Shown: positions 51,864 through 62,103, counted from the first letter of the stretch. The stretch: DNA of 64,000 nt from Candidatus Coatesiibacteriota bacterium (GCA_030602715.1 JAUVZD010000007.1:1-64000), one strand, 5' to 3'. Numbers and translations are program-made. The notes: a model not told the origin generated them from the letters alone.

Positions 51864-52745
51864 ATGAACTACTTCATCATTATGGCAGTTGCATTGACAG
51901 CGGTAACAACAGCCTACGCCCAATCCGAGGAGGGGGTTGTGCAACCCGCACCGGAAGAAAGGAGCGAGATGGAAAAGAAAGAGGAGTTTCCCCAGATGCA
52001 CTGGGAGGAGATGCGCTCCCGGATGGAGAGCGACGGTCCCGATGCGGTGGTCGCGTTCATACAGGACTTTTCCGACCCGGAGGAGCGGTTGAAGCTCTAC
52101 TCCTTCGCCCAGCAGTCCTTCGGGTACAAGGAATGGAAGGGTAAGAATTTTGACGATTACATCTCTGTGGTGAACGCCGGAATCGCCGAGGCGCTCAAAC
52201 AATCTGATGAAGCCGAGGATGCGAAGACCTCCGCCAAGCACAAGGACTTCGCCAATGTCCTCTCCTACAACCTCTCGGCGGATCTGGCTGAGTGCTGGCC
52301 CGGCGACACCGCAATCCGAGAGAAGCGCCACTTTGAAGTGGGGCTAGCCGCCGCCGAGGACTGCATCCGCTGGCGCCAGGAACTCTCCAAAGGACCCTTC
52401 CCCTTCTCCATAGCCCATTGGGCTAAAGGAATGCACCAGATGTCTCTGGGCGACACCGCCGGAGCGGTAGAGAGTTTTCAGAAGGCGCTTGACTACAGCG
52501 TAGAATATGCCGGAGAGCAAAATGTCCCCGAAACGATAACTCCCGAGGGCGACTTCGTGGTCATCTTGAACAGCGGATACCTGGGCATAGCCCAGTGGCT
52601 TGAAGGCAGTAAGGCGGGAAAAGCCCGCTACGAGGAAGCCTGCTCCGCCTTCCAGGGACAGATAGACAACTACCAGGACAAGAAGGACGACGCCCGGTTC
52701 GGTTTGGAGCAATTGCAGTATGTCAAGGATAAGTTCATCAAGTAA
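51864..52745 (+). CDS. Secreted helical-repeat (TPR-like) protein
   Basis: A 293-residue protein with a signal peptide (MNYFIIMAVALTAVTTAYA). A Glu-rich linker precedes a helical domain with TPR-like pairs (IAHWAKGMHQMSLGDTAGAVESFQKALDY). It likely acts in the periplasm as a binding platform. ATG 51864 is chosen, with GAGAGG upstream; GTG 51858 is possible. A perfect hairpin follows. Confidence 0.65.
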   Translation: MNYFIIMAVALTAVTTAYAQSEEGVVQPAPEERSEMEKKEEFPQMHWEEMRSRMESDGPDAVVAFIQDFSDPEERLKLYSFAQQSFGYKEWKGKNFDDYISVVNAGIAEALKQSDEAEDAKTSAKHKDFANVLSYNLSADLAECWPGDTAIREKRHFEVGLAAAEDCIRWRQELSKGPFPFSIAHWAKGMHQMSLGDTAGAVESFQKALDYSVEYAGEQNVPETITPEGDFVVILNSGYLGIAQWLEGSKAGKARYEEACSAFQGQIDNYQDKKDDARFGLEQLQYVKDKFIK

Positions 52746-52771
52746 GGACTGACAAAAGTAAAATACAAGAA

Positions 52772-52798
52772 CAAGACCGCCCTAAAGGGGCGGTCTTG
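52772..52798. terminator. Bidirectional hairpin between convergent genes
   Basis: Eleven-pair perfect stem CAAGACCGCCC/GGGCGGTCTTG, five-base loop. Lies between the plus-strand helical-repeat gene and the minus-strand DUF5916 gene. Confidence 0.75.
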
Positions 52799-52833
52799 GC
52801 GTTGAGCAAAAAGTCTCAGCTTGAAAAAGATAG

Positions 52834-54960
52834 CTACAGCGACAACTGATAGGACATCTTCACCTGCGCCAGGCGCTCGGTCAACTCAAAATCACCGGTG
52901 GAGTTGTCCCGCATCTCGTTGTAGGCGAAGTAGATGGTGCTTCCCGGAAGATAGGTGTAGCCTACCAAGCCCGCAAAACGATATTGTTTTCCGCTGTCCC
53001 GGTCCACAATGAAGCGCCACAGCAAATCCGGGGTGATGCCATGCTCCAGATTCAGCCGCACCACCCACAACCAATCCTCATCCTGGGGCTTTACCCAATT
53101 CATCTGGGAGTAAACGGTAAAAGAAGAGAAGGGATAAACCGATGTCTCCGAATATATATTCCAATACCTTTCGTAACCGTAACCCTCTCCACCGCCGAAA
53201 TGCAACACTACATTCCCCCAGGACATATTGCGGGTTCCACCCTGCAGAGCAAGATAGCGGACATCGTATTCAATTCCGTAAATGTCCAGATAATCGCCCA
53301 AGTAGCCATACTCATAATTAATTCCAGCGAATGTGCGATTGGTAAATCTAAAATTGGCATTTCCGCCGAAATAACGCGTTCTACGCTCCCCCTGCAGAGA
53401 GTTACCCACATCCCACCAATTCTCAAGTTGCAGATAGCGAATTACCGACTTATTAACCGCCCAGGTATAGTTCAAGTAGCCGTTAATTGAGTGCTTGTTC
53501 TTCCAACCTTCCTGGATGAAGCCCAGGTCGGAATCAAAGTAGGTCTGAGTGCGATAATAGCCAAAATCCAGATAAAGATTATGACCATTATAGGTCGCTC
53601 CCACCGCTGTGGACCACTCTCCTTCACCCGGCATCAAAGTCTCTGGCAATGGATAGCTCTTTGAACGGGCTACCTGAGAGTACAAAGACAGATTTTCAAC
53701 CACATTCCAGCGACCGTCTATCGCTCCCACCCGATTGTAACTATCATCATCCCCTCCCCCCTGGCGGTTGAGGAACTCAAAACCGATAAATCCTTTCCCC
53801 CACAGGTCCTGCTCGTAACGGGAGGCGAAGAAGTTGCTCTCTGGGAAGTTGGGGTCACTGTCCTGCAGTTGCATATCCATCACCGCCACCCGGGAACGCT
53901 TACCGACGGTAGCCACCATCTTCCCCCCCACCAGAATGTCGGTCAATCGGCGGGTATATACGAGGTATAATGGTGTGTTGAAGTTCTCCAGCATCTCCTG
54001 GAAGAACGGTCTCTTCTCGCTAAATTCAAGCTCCTCCGGGGAGAGGTTTATCTGCTCCGGATCGGATTCTATCTGGGCATAGTCTGGGTTCAGGGTGGCG
54101 TTTACCGTCATCCAGGTGCCGATACGCACTTCGGCATCCAGCCCGGCGGTGCCGTCAAATTCATGCCCGATCAGCTCGCCGGTATCGGGGTCTATAGTGT
54201 TTTCAGCCCGCACCAAGCCGAAGGGGATGATGTCCAGCGGGGAGGCTTTGGGCAGGTTGGTCATCCCCGAAAGGTCACCGCACTGGGAGACCCGGTTGAC
54301 GTTGGAACCATCTCCAGCCCAATAGGTCAGCTCGCTGGTCTCCTGGGCTTCGCGCATAATTTGCAAACCCCAGACGTCGTTATCGCCGTAACGGAGGATG
54401 CGGAAGGGGATAGCCATCTCCACCACATAGCGGTCCTCGTAAATCTCCACCCCCGACTCCCACACCCCATCCCAGGAGTTATCGCTATAGTCGCCGTCCT
54501 GAGATAGGATGCCGTCAAACTGGGTATTGAGGGCATTGACCATCAGGTCATAACTTGTGCGGTTATCGTTGAAGGTGTCCAGAAAGACATCTATACAGTC
54601 ATCGTAATTTAGCATAGCATCACGCTGGGTTACCGTCTTGACCAGCTTATCCCGGTCGCCATAGCAGATTATGGCTATGTAGAGATTCTCCTCGTCCTTA
54701 GCAAACATAGCCTCCGTGGGCAGTATGGGAGGCTGGTCTTTATATGGTCTAGACTGACGAAACTCGCTTATCACCTCAACCTGCGACCAGAAGGGTTCAT
54801 CAAGCACCCCGTCAATGGTCACCTCTTCATTGATGTCGGTTATCACATAGGAGGGGAAAAGCTCCATCTCCCCGCCATCGTCTGCTGAGATAACCTGCCC
54901 GCAAATTCCCAGGGACAAGCCAGAGAAAACTAGAACCCAAATTGCGCATTTAAACCGCAA
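52834..54960 (-). CDS. DUF5916-type outer-membrane protein with CBM9-like domain
   Basis: A 708-residue protein with a signal peptide (residues 1-25). The N-terminal part (about 35-230) is a CBM9-like sugar-binding domain: VTIDGVLDEPFWSQ, AMFAKDEENLYIAI, DDCIDVFLDTFND and YVVEMAIPFRIL. From about 245 to the end it has alternating strands with aromatic girdles (NPDYAQIESDPEQINLSPEE, KRPFFQEMLENF) ending QVKMSYQLSL, typical of DUF5916 outer-membrane barrels. The family is found beside carbohydrate or protein uptake genes; its job is not established. A predicted outer-membrane carbohydrate-interacting protein. Confidence 0.85.
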   Translation of the reverse strand: MRFKCAIWVLVFSGLSLGICGQVISADDGGEMELFPSYVITDINEEVTIDGVLDEPFWSQVEVISEFRQSRPYKDQPPILPTEAMFAKDEENLYIAIICYGDRDKLVKTVTQRDAMLNYDDCIDVFLDTFNDNRTSYDLMVNALNTQFDGILSQDGDYSDNSWDGVWESGVEIYEDRYVVEMAIPFRILRYGDNDVWGLQIMREAQETSELTYWAGDGSNVNRVSQCGDLSGMTNLPKASPLDIIPFGLVRAENTIDPDTGELIGHEFDGTAGLDAEVRIGTWMTVNATLNPDYAQIESDPEQINLSPEELEFSEKRPFFQEMLENFNTPLYLVYTRRLTDILVGGKMVATVGKRSRVAVMDMQLQDSDPNFPESNFFASRYEQDLWGKGFIGFEFLNRQGGGDDDSYNRVGAIDGRWNVVENLSLYSQVARSKSYPLPETLMPGEGEWSTAVGATYNGHNLYLDFGYYRTQTYFDSDLGFIQEGWKNKHSINGYLNYTWAVNKSVIRYLQLENWWDVGNSLQGERRTRYFGGNANFRFTNRTFAGINYEYGYLGDYLDIYGIEYDVRYLALQGGTRNMSWGNVVLHFGGGEGYGYERYWNIYSETSVYPFSSFTVYSQMNWVKPQDEDWLWVVRLNLEHGITPDLLWRFIVDRDSGKQYRFAGLVGYTYLPGSTIYFAYNEMRDNSTGDFELTERLAQVKMSYQLSL

Positions 54961-55263
54961 AGCTGTTTACCCCCCTTCGCTTCGGTGAAAGAATTTGAAC
55001 AACTCTACTTATACACACCATAAAATCCAGATTTATAAATGGATATGTTTACCCATCGTTCAGACATCATATAGGACGGCGGGAGGAAAACGAAAGTTTC
55101 AACATACTGATAGAAATATCTTCCTAAAAAGAAAAATAGGGAAGCATACGCTTCTACTATTTGTTCGTAAATAAAGGGAAAAGCGACAGTAGTTTCTCCT
55201 GTATTATCAGACGGAGAAAGCAATACGCTTCCTCCGTCAATCCATCAAAATCTCCCCAAATTA
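54961..55263 (-). other. Intergenic stretch with a hairpin, no gene seen
   Basis: A 303-base stretch between the rpoZ-like gene and the DUF5916 gene. It contains a near-perfect stem GACGGAG/CTCCGTC extended by AAGC/GCTT at 55210-55238, which could end the upstream transcript but lacks a T run. The rest is A+T-rich with no supported reading frame. Confidence 0.5.
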
Positions 55264-55467
55264 TCAGTTTTTAGACGTCTCGTGAAAATCGGTCAGTTCA
55301 AGCAAAGCATGAGTGGTGGACTTTCCCACCTCCGTTTCGGCAGCCTCCTCTGAGGAACGCTTTCCCTTCTCCTTGTAGATATTTCTAGCCCGCACCGCAA
55401 CGGCTATAACCAGTTCATAAATGTTTCCGTAAGGTTCAGCGAGCTTTTCTATGGAAATATCGTACAT
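55264..55467 (-). CDS. rpoZ: RNA polymerase omega subunit-like protein
   Basis: A 67-residue acidic protein. The core EPYGNIYELVIAVAVRARNIYKEK matches the omega pattern (N-x-Y-E-L-V, then R-A-R), followed by KSTTHALLELTDFHE, like the second conserved helix. Omega helps assemble the beta-prime subunit. ATG 55467 with AGAGGG upstream is preferred over GTG 55473. It lies 40 bases downstream of the parvulin lipoprotein gene. Omega is small and weakly conserved, so the call is moderate. Confidence 0.65.
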   Translation of the reverse strand: MYDISIEKLAEPYGNIYELVIAVAVRARNIYKEKGKRSSEEAAETEVGKSTTHALLELTDFHETSKN

Positions 55468-55507
55468 CTCCACCCTCTTGAAATGAAATCCACCTTTTCC
55501 CTACCTT

Positions 55508-57103
55508 CTATTCAGTAAGCGCCTCATCTACCGCATCCTCCACCTCATCGGAAAGTGGAGCTTCCGAGCCCATATTCTCCAACATCCACCGGGTATCATC
55601 CACGAAATCGCTATCCGGATACTCTTTGAGCAACTTCTTAAAGGCTTCTTCCGCATCCTCAAAGCGGGAAAGCTCCTCGGCGTTCAGGAAACCTATGAGA
55701 AATTGGGCTTTATCCGCCTGCTCATCGTTGGGGTATAGGGCTACCACCGCCTTGTAGGCATTGATTGCCTGGACGGGATTGGAGGCGTTCTTTGCCACCT
55801 CCATAATCTCCTTGGCGGACATGGTGCGGTATTCACCCAGCTCCATATAGTTGACCACATCGTATTTATCCATCAAGTCGGCGAAAGCGCGGTCTCCAGC
55901 CTCAGTCCTGTATTGACTATACAGGATATCGGATATGGAATCATACACCTCATCCAAGCTCTTGAAGCCTGAGGGCTTATAGTCTTTGATGTAGAAGATG
56001 TGCCAACCCTTCTCGCCCTTCACTGGACCAACATAATCACCAACATCTCCAGCCCAAATAAGAGCCTCCGCCTCCTCACTTCTACCCAGTGCGGAGACCA
56101 TTCCCCCCTTCTTAAGCCAGTTGAAATAACCACCCCGCCCTTTAGCGCTGTCCTCTATCTCGCTCTCCTCTGCCACCTGGGAGAAGTTTTTCTTCTCGGC
56201 GCGTAACTCCTCCAAAGCGCTCTGCGCCGTCCCCTTATCACTGAAGTAACAGGAGGCTACCTCATACATCTCCGTCTGCTTGTATCTATCTATGTTCTGG
56301 TCGTAGTAGCTGGCTATATCCTCATCGGACACAGCCAGAGCGCGGGCAACTTCTGCACGCACCTCCTCAAAGGGTAACTGTCCTTCGGGAATCCTCTCAT
56401 CCACCATAATTATGACAAAACCGTAGTCGGTGAGTATGGGGTTGCTTATCCCCCCCACCTCCATCTCAAAAGCCTTCTTCTGGATATCCTTATCCCTAGC
56501 CACACCCACAGCTCCGACGCCGTCTATGTCAAATTCAGGCAGTAAGCCTGCCAGGCTTCTGGAGGAGACATCCTCAGACTCGTTATTGGCGATAACCTCA
56601 AACTTCTCCCCCTTCATCAATCGCTCATATATCGCCCGGGCATCGGCTTCCTCCTTCTTCACGATACAACGTATCTTCACCTTCTCGGGAGCCACATAAT
56701 CATCCTTGTGCCCTTCGTAGTAGTCCTTCAGTTGGGCTTCAGGTATCCACAGGTTTTCGTTGATGTATCTATTGAAATACTCCCCGACCAGAACCCGTAG
56801 GGCGGCATATTCCATGCGCATTTTCACCAGAGGGTCATCCTGTAGCCCCACTTCCTTTGCCGCCAACTCCAGTATCTTCTGATTGATCAAGCCTTCCAGT
56901 AGAATCTTCTTGCCCTCTTCGGTCTTAAATCTCTCCTGCTGGTCCGGGGGGAAGGTGAGGATAAATTCCTCCAGGTCGCTTTCTGTGATAACCTGTCCAC
57001 CGATGCGAGCCAGCACCTCATCACCCTCTTCTCCCTCCTGACAGCCTAAAGGGAGAATGAACAGAAAAGAGAGCAGAAAAGAAATCGTTAAAACCCTGCG
57101 CAT
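55508..57103 (-). CDS. Parvulin-type peptidyl-prolyl isomerase lipoprotein
   Basis: A 531-residue SurA/PrsA-like protein with a lipobox (FILPLGC, Cys21). A helical SurA-N region (about 30-130) is followed by two rotamase domains: about 140-236 (KIRCIVKKEEADARAIYERLMKG..., YGFVIIMVDE) and about 276-375 (VASCYFSDK, AKGRGGYFNWLKKGGM, KGWHIFYIKDY). The C-terminus (about 425-510) is TPR-like. It would help fold exported proteins, fitting the many secreted and outer-membrane proteins encoded here. It is 12 bases from FmdB and shares its promoter. Confidence 0.9.
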   Translation of the reverse strand: MRRVLTISFLLSFLFILPLGCQEGEEGDEVLARIGGQVITESDLEEFILTFPPDQQERFKTEEGKKILLEGLINQKILELAAKEVGLQDDPLVKMRMEYAALRVLVGEYFNRYINENLWIPEAQLKDYYEGHKDDYVAPEKVKIRCIVKKEEADARAIYERLMKGEKFEVIANNESEDVSSRSLAGLLPEFDIDGVGAVGVARDKDIQKKAFEMEVGGISNPILTDYGFVIIMVDERIPEGQLPFEEVRAEVARALAVSDEDIASYYDQNIDRYKQTEMYEVASCYFSDKGTAQSALEELRAEKKNFSQVAEESEIEDSAKGRGGYFNWLKKGGMVSALGRSEEAEALIWAGDVGDYVGPVKGEKGWHIFYIKDYKPSGFKSLDEVYDSISDILYSQYRTEAGDRAFADLMDKYDVVNYMELGEYRTMSAKEIMEVAKNASNPVQAINAYKAVVALYPNDEQADKAQFLIGFLNAEELSRFEDAEEAFKKLLKEYPDSDFVDDTRWMLENMGSEAPLSDEVEDAVDEALTE

Positions 57104-57115
57104 GAGACCTCCAGT

Positions 57116-57400
57116 TTATTTGTCCTCACTATTTTTCTTGGGATGCGATCTATCTGGGGACGAACCAGTATCGTCGGTAACAGACCCTTTCTCCTCTTTT
57201 TCGCGCCTTTTGTAGTCCTCACTACGGTTTTCGGTGATATAGAAACCAGAGCCTTTGAATATCAACCCGGCGCCGGCGCTGATCACCTTCTGGGCACGCC
57301 CGCCACAGCGGGGGCACTTCTCATAGCTCCCCGAGTTGATGGATTTGAAGCGCTCAAAGATATGACCACATTCAGGACATTTGAAGTCGTAGCTGGGCAT
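57116..57400 (-). CDS. FmdB-family zinc-ribbon protein
   Basis: A 94-residue protein starting MPSYDFKCPECGHIFE with two Cys pairs (Cys8/11, Cys29/32) forming a zinc ribbon, then FKGSGFYITENR and a charged tail. The family's role is unclear (regulatory in some formamidase clusters). First gene of a unit with the parvulin lipoprotein and probably rpoZ. Confidence 0.9.
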   Translation of the reverse strand: MPSYDFKCPECGHIFERFKSINSGSYEKCPRCGGRAQKVISAGAGLIFKGSGFYITENRSEDYKRREKEEKGSVTDDTGSSPDRSHPKKNSEDK

Positions 57401-57416
57401 GACGTTTTAAGCTCCC

Positions 57417-57444
57417 ATTCTAAGACAAAATTGTGATAAGTCAA
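57417..57444 (-). promoter_or_regulatory. Promoter for fmdB-parvulin unit
   Basis: Minus strand TTGACT (57444-57439), 16 bases, TAGAAT (57422-57417). Confidence 0.65.
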
Positions 57445-57500
57445 GGCTCATAAAGCGATTTGGTGCCCCACCCACCTCATCGGGGGCTTTTAGTAGAAAA

Positions 57501-57538
57501 AGAGCCAAGCGGCAGGGGGTGGTATTACCCCCCGCCGC
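57501..57538 (-). terminator. Terminator after groEL
   Basis: Minus-strand stem built on GCGGC...GCCGC with an inner G-run/C-run, followed by TTGGCTCTTTTTC. Confidence 0.75.
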
Positions 57539-57564
57539 AGATTATCTAAATTAAGGCGCCCCGC

Positions 57565-59193
57565 CTAATACATGTCCCCGTATCCGCCCCCGCCCGGGGG
57601 CATGGGAGGACCCTTCTCCTCCTCGGGAATGTCGGATATCAAGCACTCCGTCATCAGCAGGAGCGCAGAGATAGAGGCGGCATTCTGCAGAGCAAAGCGA
57701 GTTACCTTGACCGGATCAACGATGCCGGCTTCAAACATATCCACAAATTCATCTTTCTCGGCGTCGTAACCGACATTACCCTTCTTGTCCATCACCTGAC
57801 GGGCTATGACTGAACCCTCGGCGCCGGAGTTTAAAGCTATCTGCTTGAGTGGCTCTACAAGCGAACGAATGACAATATCCACGCCGATCGCTTCATCCCC
57901 CTTCAATTTCAGCTTCTTCAGCTCAGGGATGGAACGAATGAAGGTAACCCCTCCGCCAGCCACTATACCCTCCTCCACCGCCGCCCTTGTAGCGTGCAGG
58001 GCATCCTCCACCCGAGCCTTCTTCTCCTTCATCTCCGTCTCGGTTGCCGCACCGACATGGATGACCGCCACCCCGCCGGCCAGCTTAGCCAACCGCTCTT
58101 GCAGTTTCTCCTTATCGTAGTCGGAGGTGGAGGTTTCTATCTGGTTGCGAATCTGAGCAATACGCCCCTTAATGTCATCTGCAGAACCTGCTCCCTCTAT
58201 GATTACCGTCTCATCCTTATCTATGGCAACCCGTTTGGCGGTGCCCAGGTCATCAATGGTGATGTTCTCCAGCTTTATGCCCAGGTCCTCGGTGATGGCT
58301 CTACCGCCGGTCAAGGTGGCAATATCCTCAAGCATCGCCTTACGCCGATCCCCGAAGCCGGGGGCTTTGACCGCGGCACACTTCAAAACTCCGCGTATCT
58401 TGTTGACCACCAGGGTAGCTAGGGCTTCGCCATCCACATCCTCGGCGATGATGAGCAGTGGCTTACCGGACTGAGCGATGCGCTCCAGAACCGGCAGGAG
58501 TTCCTTCATCACCGAGATTTTCTTCTCGTGGATGAGGATGTAGGGGTCCTCCAGTTCCACCTTCATATTTTCCGCATCGGTCACGAAATAGGGGGAGAGG
58601 TACCCTCGGTCAAACTGCATCCCCTCCACCCAGTCCAGCTTGGTATCCATACCCTTGGCTTCCTCAACGGTGATGACCCCGTCCTTGCCCACTCGCTCCA
58701 TAGCATCGGCGATCATCTCACCGATTGTAGGGTCATTGTTGGCGGAGATGGTCCCCACCTGAGCAATCTCACTGCGGTCATCAACTGACTTGGACATGGA
58801 ATGTATCTTCTTCACCACCACATCCACCGCCTTCTCAATGCCCCGCTTGAGAGCCATAGGATTGGCTCCGGCGGTAACATTCTTCAAGCCTTCCTTGAAT
58901 ATTGCCTCCGCCAAAATGGTGGCGGTGGTGGTGCCGTCACCGGCTACATCGCTGGTCTTGGAAGCCACTTCCTTGACCATCTGTGCCCCCATGTTCTCAA
59001 AGGGGTCCTCAAACTCTATATCCTTGGCTACGGTAACCCCGTCTTTGGTGATAGTGGGGGAGCCGAACTTACGGTCCAGGACCACATTGCGTCCTCTGGG
59101 ACCCAGGGTGATCCTCACCGCTTTGGAGAGTTTTTCCACACCAATACGCAACTTGGTGCGAGTTTCTTCATCAAAGGTCAATTGCTTAGCCAT
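57565..59193 (-). CDS. groEL: Chaperonin GroEL (Hsp60)
   Basis: A 542-residue protein matching GroEL throughout: [44 protein letters not shown] (nucleotide site), [15 protein letters not shown], and the C-terminal Gly-rich GGGGYGDMY. It forms the 14-mer folding chamber with GroES. It starts 27 bases after groES; the terminator is at 57501-57538. Single copy here. Confidence 0.98.
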   Translation of the reverse strand: MAKQLTFDEETRTKLRIGVEKLSKAVRITLGPRGRNVVLDRKFGSPTITKDGVTVAKDIEFEDPFENMGAQMVKEVASKTSDVAGDGTTTATILAEAIFKEGLKNVTAGANPMALKRGIEKAVDVVVKKIHSMSKSVDDRSEIAQVGTISANNDPTIGEMIADAMERVGKDGVITVEEAKGMDTKLDWVEGMQFDRGYLSPYFVTDAENMKVELEDPYILIHEKKISVMKELLPVLERIAQSGKPLLIIAEDVDGEALATLVVNKIRGVLKCAAVKAPGFGDRRKAMLEDIATLTGGRAITEDLGIKLENITIDDLGTAKRVAIDKDETVIIEGAGSADDIKGRIAQIRNQIETSTSDYDKEKLQERLAKLAGGVAVIHVGAATETEMKEKKARVEDALHATRAAVEEGIVAGGGVTFIRSIPELKKLKLKGDEAIGVDIVIRSLVEPLKQIALNSGAEGSVIARQVMDKKGNVGYDAEKDEFVDMFEAGIVDPVKVTRFALQNAASISALLLMTECLISDIPEEEKGPPMPPGGGGYGDMY

Positions 59194-59220
59194 AATCTAT
59201 CTTTCCTCCTAGAAGGTTAG

Positions 59221-59508
59221 CTATTCAATAATTCCCAGGATATCGTCTTCACGCATAATCAGGTAATCCTCATCCCCAATTTTGACATCACTGCCGGCAT
59301 ATTTTCCGAAAAGCACCTTATCGCCCTTCTTCACATTCATGGGGACAATCTCGCCTTTGTCATTGCGAGCACCGGGACCGACGGCTATGACTTCACCGCG
59401 CTGGGGTTTCTCCTTGGCGGTATCGGGGACAATGATACCCCCCTTAACCACTTCTTCCTCCTCCAGTCGCCTGACCAGAACCCTATCTCCCAACGGCTTG
59501 ATGTTCAT
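59221..59508 (-). CDS. groES: Co-chaperonin GroES (Hsp10)
   Basis: A 95-residue protein beginning [18 protein letters not shown] with the mobile-loop [20 protein letters not shown] and KYAGSDVKI segments. It caps GroEL. GGAGTAGGAG precedes the ATG. No CIRCE repeat is found upstream; a different inverted repeat and a sigma-54-like element are (59563-59591). Confidence 0.98.
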   Translation of the reverse strand: MNIKPLGDRVLVRRLEEEEVVKGGIIVPDTAKEKPQRGEVIAVGPGARNDKGEIVPMNVKKGDKVLFGKYAGSDVKIGDEDYLIMREDDILGIIE

Positions 59509-59562
59509 ACTCCTACTCCTTTCCAGGAAAATTTATTTATGTGATTTTTTATCCAATCAAGG

Positions 59563-59591
59563 GCAAAATTTGTGCCAATTGCATAATTGGC
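59563..59591 (-). promoter_or_regulatory. Inverted repeat and sigma-54-like element before groESL
   Basis: GCCAATT-GCAT-AATTGGC (59574-59591) is a perfect seven-base inverted repeat. Overlapping it on the minus strand, TTGGCAC (59578-59572) and TTGC (59566-59563) give the GG/GC pair with the ten-base interval of sigma-54 promoters. Either could control groESL. No better sigma-70 promoter is evident. Confidence 0.4.
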
Positions 59592-59646
59592 TCAAGTAAA
59601 AGCCTTATGTCTCATTCTCTCCGCAAATGTATCAAGCATTGAGAAA

Positions 59647-62103
59647 TTATGACGCCACCCTCTCTTCCCGCTCCCGCCGGGCTTTCTTCTTCCTTCCATC
59701 ATCCGACACTCTGGCGGGGAGCAATACCTCCTTGAAGACCTCATCCACATTCTCCACAAAGACGAACTCCAGGCGCCCCTTTATCTCATCAGAGATCTCC
59801 TCCACGGAACTGACATTCTCCTTGGGCAGGATGACCTTCTTGATGCCGGCAGCAACTGCCGCCAGACACTTTTCCCGCACCCCACCGATGGGCAAAACCC
59901 GCCCGATTAAGGTTATCTCCCCGGTCATAGCAAGATCACAACGCACCGGGCGCTCGGTCAGCAAACTGATCAAAGCAGTAGCCATGGTGATACCCGCAGA
60001 GGGACCGTCCTTGGGCACCGCCCCGGCGGGGACATGGATGTGGATATCCATCTTGGAGAAAAACTCCTCATCTATATCGTAGCTCCCGGCGTTGGAACGG
60101 AGATAGGAGAGGGCGGCAACCGCCGACTCCTTCATCACATCGCCCAACTGTCCGGTCAGGGTCAGCTCCCCTTTCCCCCGCATCATAGTCGCCTCCACAA
60201 AAGTGATGGTGCCCCCGAACTCGGTATAAGCCAACCCGGTTGCCATTCCCACCATAGGGCACTTCCCCCGCACCTCGTCGTAGTATCTTCGGGGACCGAG
60301 AAACTCGTCCAGGTCGTCGCTGGTTACCTTTTTCTTATAACCCTTATCCTTGATAACATCTATCGCCACCTTACGGCATATGCGGGCTATCAACCGCTCC
60401 AGGTTGCGTAGACCCGCCTCCCGGGTGTAGTTATTGATTATAACTTTAAGCACCGGCGTAGCGATAGACAGGTTGGCTTTGCTCAAACCGTGTTCTTCAA
60501 GCTGTTTGGGAATGAGAAATTTCTTGGCGATTCCTACCTTCTCATCCAGGGTATATCCCACCAGGCGCAGGGTCTCCATACGGTCCCGCAGGGGGGGAGG
60601 AACGGTGTCCAAGATATTGCCAGTGGTGATAAACATCACCTTGGACAGGTCAAAAGGTAAATCCAGATAATTATCCCTGAAGGAGAAGTTCTGTTCCGGA
60701 TCCAACACCTCCAGAAGCGCTGAGGAGGGGTCGCCACGAAAATCCTTTCCCACCTTGTCAATTTCGTCTAGCATGAAGACCGGGTTGTTGGTCCCCGCCT
60801 CTCGCAAACCCTGGATAATGCGACCGGGCAGAGCCCCCACATAGGTGCGGCGGTGCCCTCTTATCTCCGCCTCATCGTGGATGCCCCCCAGGGACATGCG
60901 CACAAATTTGCGACCCAAAGCCCGGGCGATGGAGCGCCCCAGAGAGGTCTTACCGGTTCCCGGAGGACCGACAAAGCAGAGGATGGGACCTCTCATGTCC
61001 TCCTTCAGCTTGCGCACCGCAAGATATTCCAGAATGCGCTCCTTCACCTCCTCCAGGCCATAATGGTCCTCGTCCAATATTCTGCCAGCCTGGTCTATAT
61101 CCAGCTCGTCCACGGAACCTTCCTGCCACGGCAGAATAAGAATCCAGTCTATATAGGTGCGAGCGACGGAGTATTCGGCACTGGCTGGATTGATGTGGGA
61201 TAACCGTTCCAGCTCCTCCTCGGCACGGGCTCGCACCTCATCGGGAAGGTTTTTTTGGACAATCTTCTCCCTCAGGTCCTCTATCTCCGCAGCGGCAGAA
61301 TCCTCCTCACCCAGTTCCTTCTTGATGGCTTTCAGCTGCTGGCGGAGGAAATACTGCTTCTGGGCATCGTCCATCTGGGAGCGGGCTTCGGACTGTATCT
61401 TGGAGCCCAAACGGAGGAGTTCCACCTCCCGCCCCAGAAGGATATTGACCCGCTCCAGCCTCTTCTCCACATCGGCGATCTCCAGGATATTCTGGCGGTC
61501 ATTCTGGTCAATATTTATGTTGGAAGCGACGAAGTCGGACAGCTTACCGGGGTCATCTATATTCATTGCGGTGATGTAAGCCTCCTCCGGCAGGTAAGGG
61601 GCAAACTCCACCATCTCCTGGAAAGAGGACAGGATGGACCGCTTCATAGCTTCCATGTGGACGCTTGGCGTAAATACATCAGATATCTTCTCCACCTTTG
61701 CCTTGAAATAGGGTTTTCGCTGGGTGAAGGATTTCGACCTACAACGGGCTAACCCCTGCACCAGGATGCGCAAGTTCCCGTCTCCCACCTTGAGCATCTT
61801 CAGCACCAGACCAGCCGAGCCGATGTTGTTAATATCCTTCTCTTTGGGTTTCTCTACGGAGGCATCCTTCTGGGCGAAAAGACCGATTATGCGGTTTCCC
61901 AGCACCACCTCATTGATCAGCTCTACACTTGAGGGTCGGGCGATTATCAGAGGAATTATCATAAAAGGAAACACCACGATTTCCCTAAGGGGAAGTATGG
62001 GCAACTCCTCCGGTATCTCCAGGTCGGCTACCCGTCCCAGAACATCATCCTTCTCCGGCTTTTCTTCCTCTTTGCTCTTGTGGTCTTTCTCTTTCTCGTC
62101 CAA
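59647..62103 (-). CDS. lon: ATP-dependent protease Lon
   Basis: An 818-residue LonA: N-terminal substrate domain (ELPILPLREIVVFPFM), AAA+ domain with GPPGTGKT (379-386) and FMLDEIDKVG, and protease domain with KDGPSAG (catalytic Ser702) and GGVREK (Lys745). It degrades damaged and regulatory proteins. TTG 62103 is preferred because AGGAG lies eight bases upstream; a TTG at 62121 overlaps the hsp20 stop. The acidic/basic N-terminal extension (KEKDHKSKEEEK) is short. Co-transcribed with hsp20, 14 bases away. Confidence 0.97.
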   Translation of the reverse strand: MDEKEKDHKSKEEEKPEKDDVLGRVADLEIPEELPILPLREIVVFPFMIIPLIIARPSSVELINEVVLGNRIIGLFAQKDASVEKPKEKDINNIGSAGLVLKMLKVGDGNLRILVQGLARCRSKSFTQRKPYFKAKVEKISDVFTPSVHMEAMKRSILSSFQEMVEFAPYLPEEAYITAMNIDDPGKLSDFVASNINIDQNDRQNILEIADVEKRLERVNILLGREVELLRLGSKIQSEARSQMDDAQKQYFLRQQLKAIKKELGEEDSAAAEIEDLREKIVQKNLPDEVRARAEEELERLSHINPASAEYSVARTYIDWILILPWQEGSVDELDIDQAGRILDEDHYGLEEVKERILEYLAVRKLKEDMRGPILCFVGPPGTGKTSLGRSIARALGRKFVRMSLGGIHDEAEIRGHRRTYVGALPGRIIQGLREAGTNNPVFMLDEIDKVGKDFRGDPSSALLEVLDPEQNFSFRDNYLDLPFDLSKVMFITTGNILDTVPPPLRDRMETLRLVGYTLDEKVGIAKKFLIPKQLEEHGLSKANLSIATPVLKVIINNYTREAGLRNLERLIARICRKVAIDVIKDKGYKKKVTSDDLDEFLGPRRYYDEVRGKCPMVGMATGLAYTEFGGTITFVEATMMRGKGELTLTGQLGDVMKESAVAALSYLRSNAGSYDIDEEFFSKMDIHIHVPAGAVPKDGPSAGITMATALISLLTERPVRCDLAMTGEITLIGRVLPIGGVREKCLAAVAAGIKKVILPKENVSSVEEISDEIKGRLEFVFVENVDEVFKEVLLPARVSDDGRKKKARREREERVAS

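Noticed and set aside
54961-55263. Minus-strand open frame of 72 codons
   Set aside because: No ribosome site, aromatic-rich random composition, and it spans the promoter region of the DUF5916 gene.
59509-59646. CIRCE element
   Set aside because: The nine-base GAGTGCTAA arms were not found.
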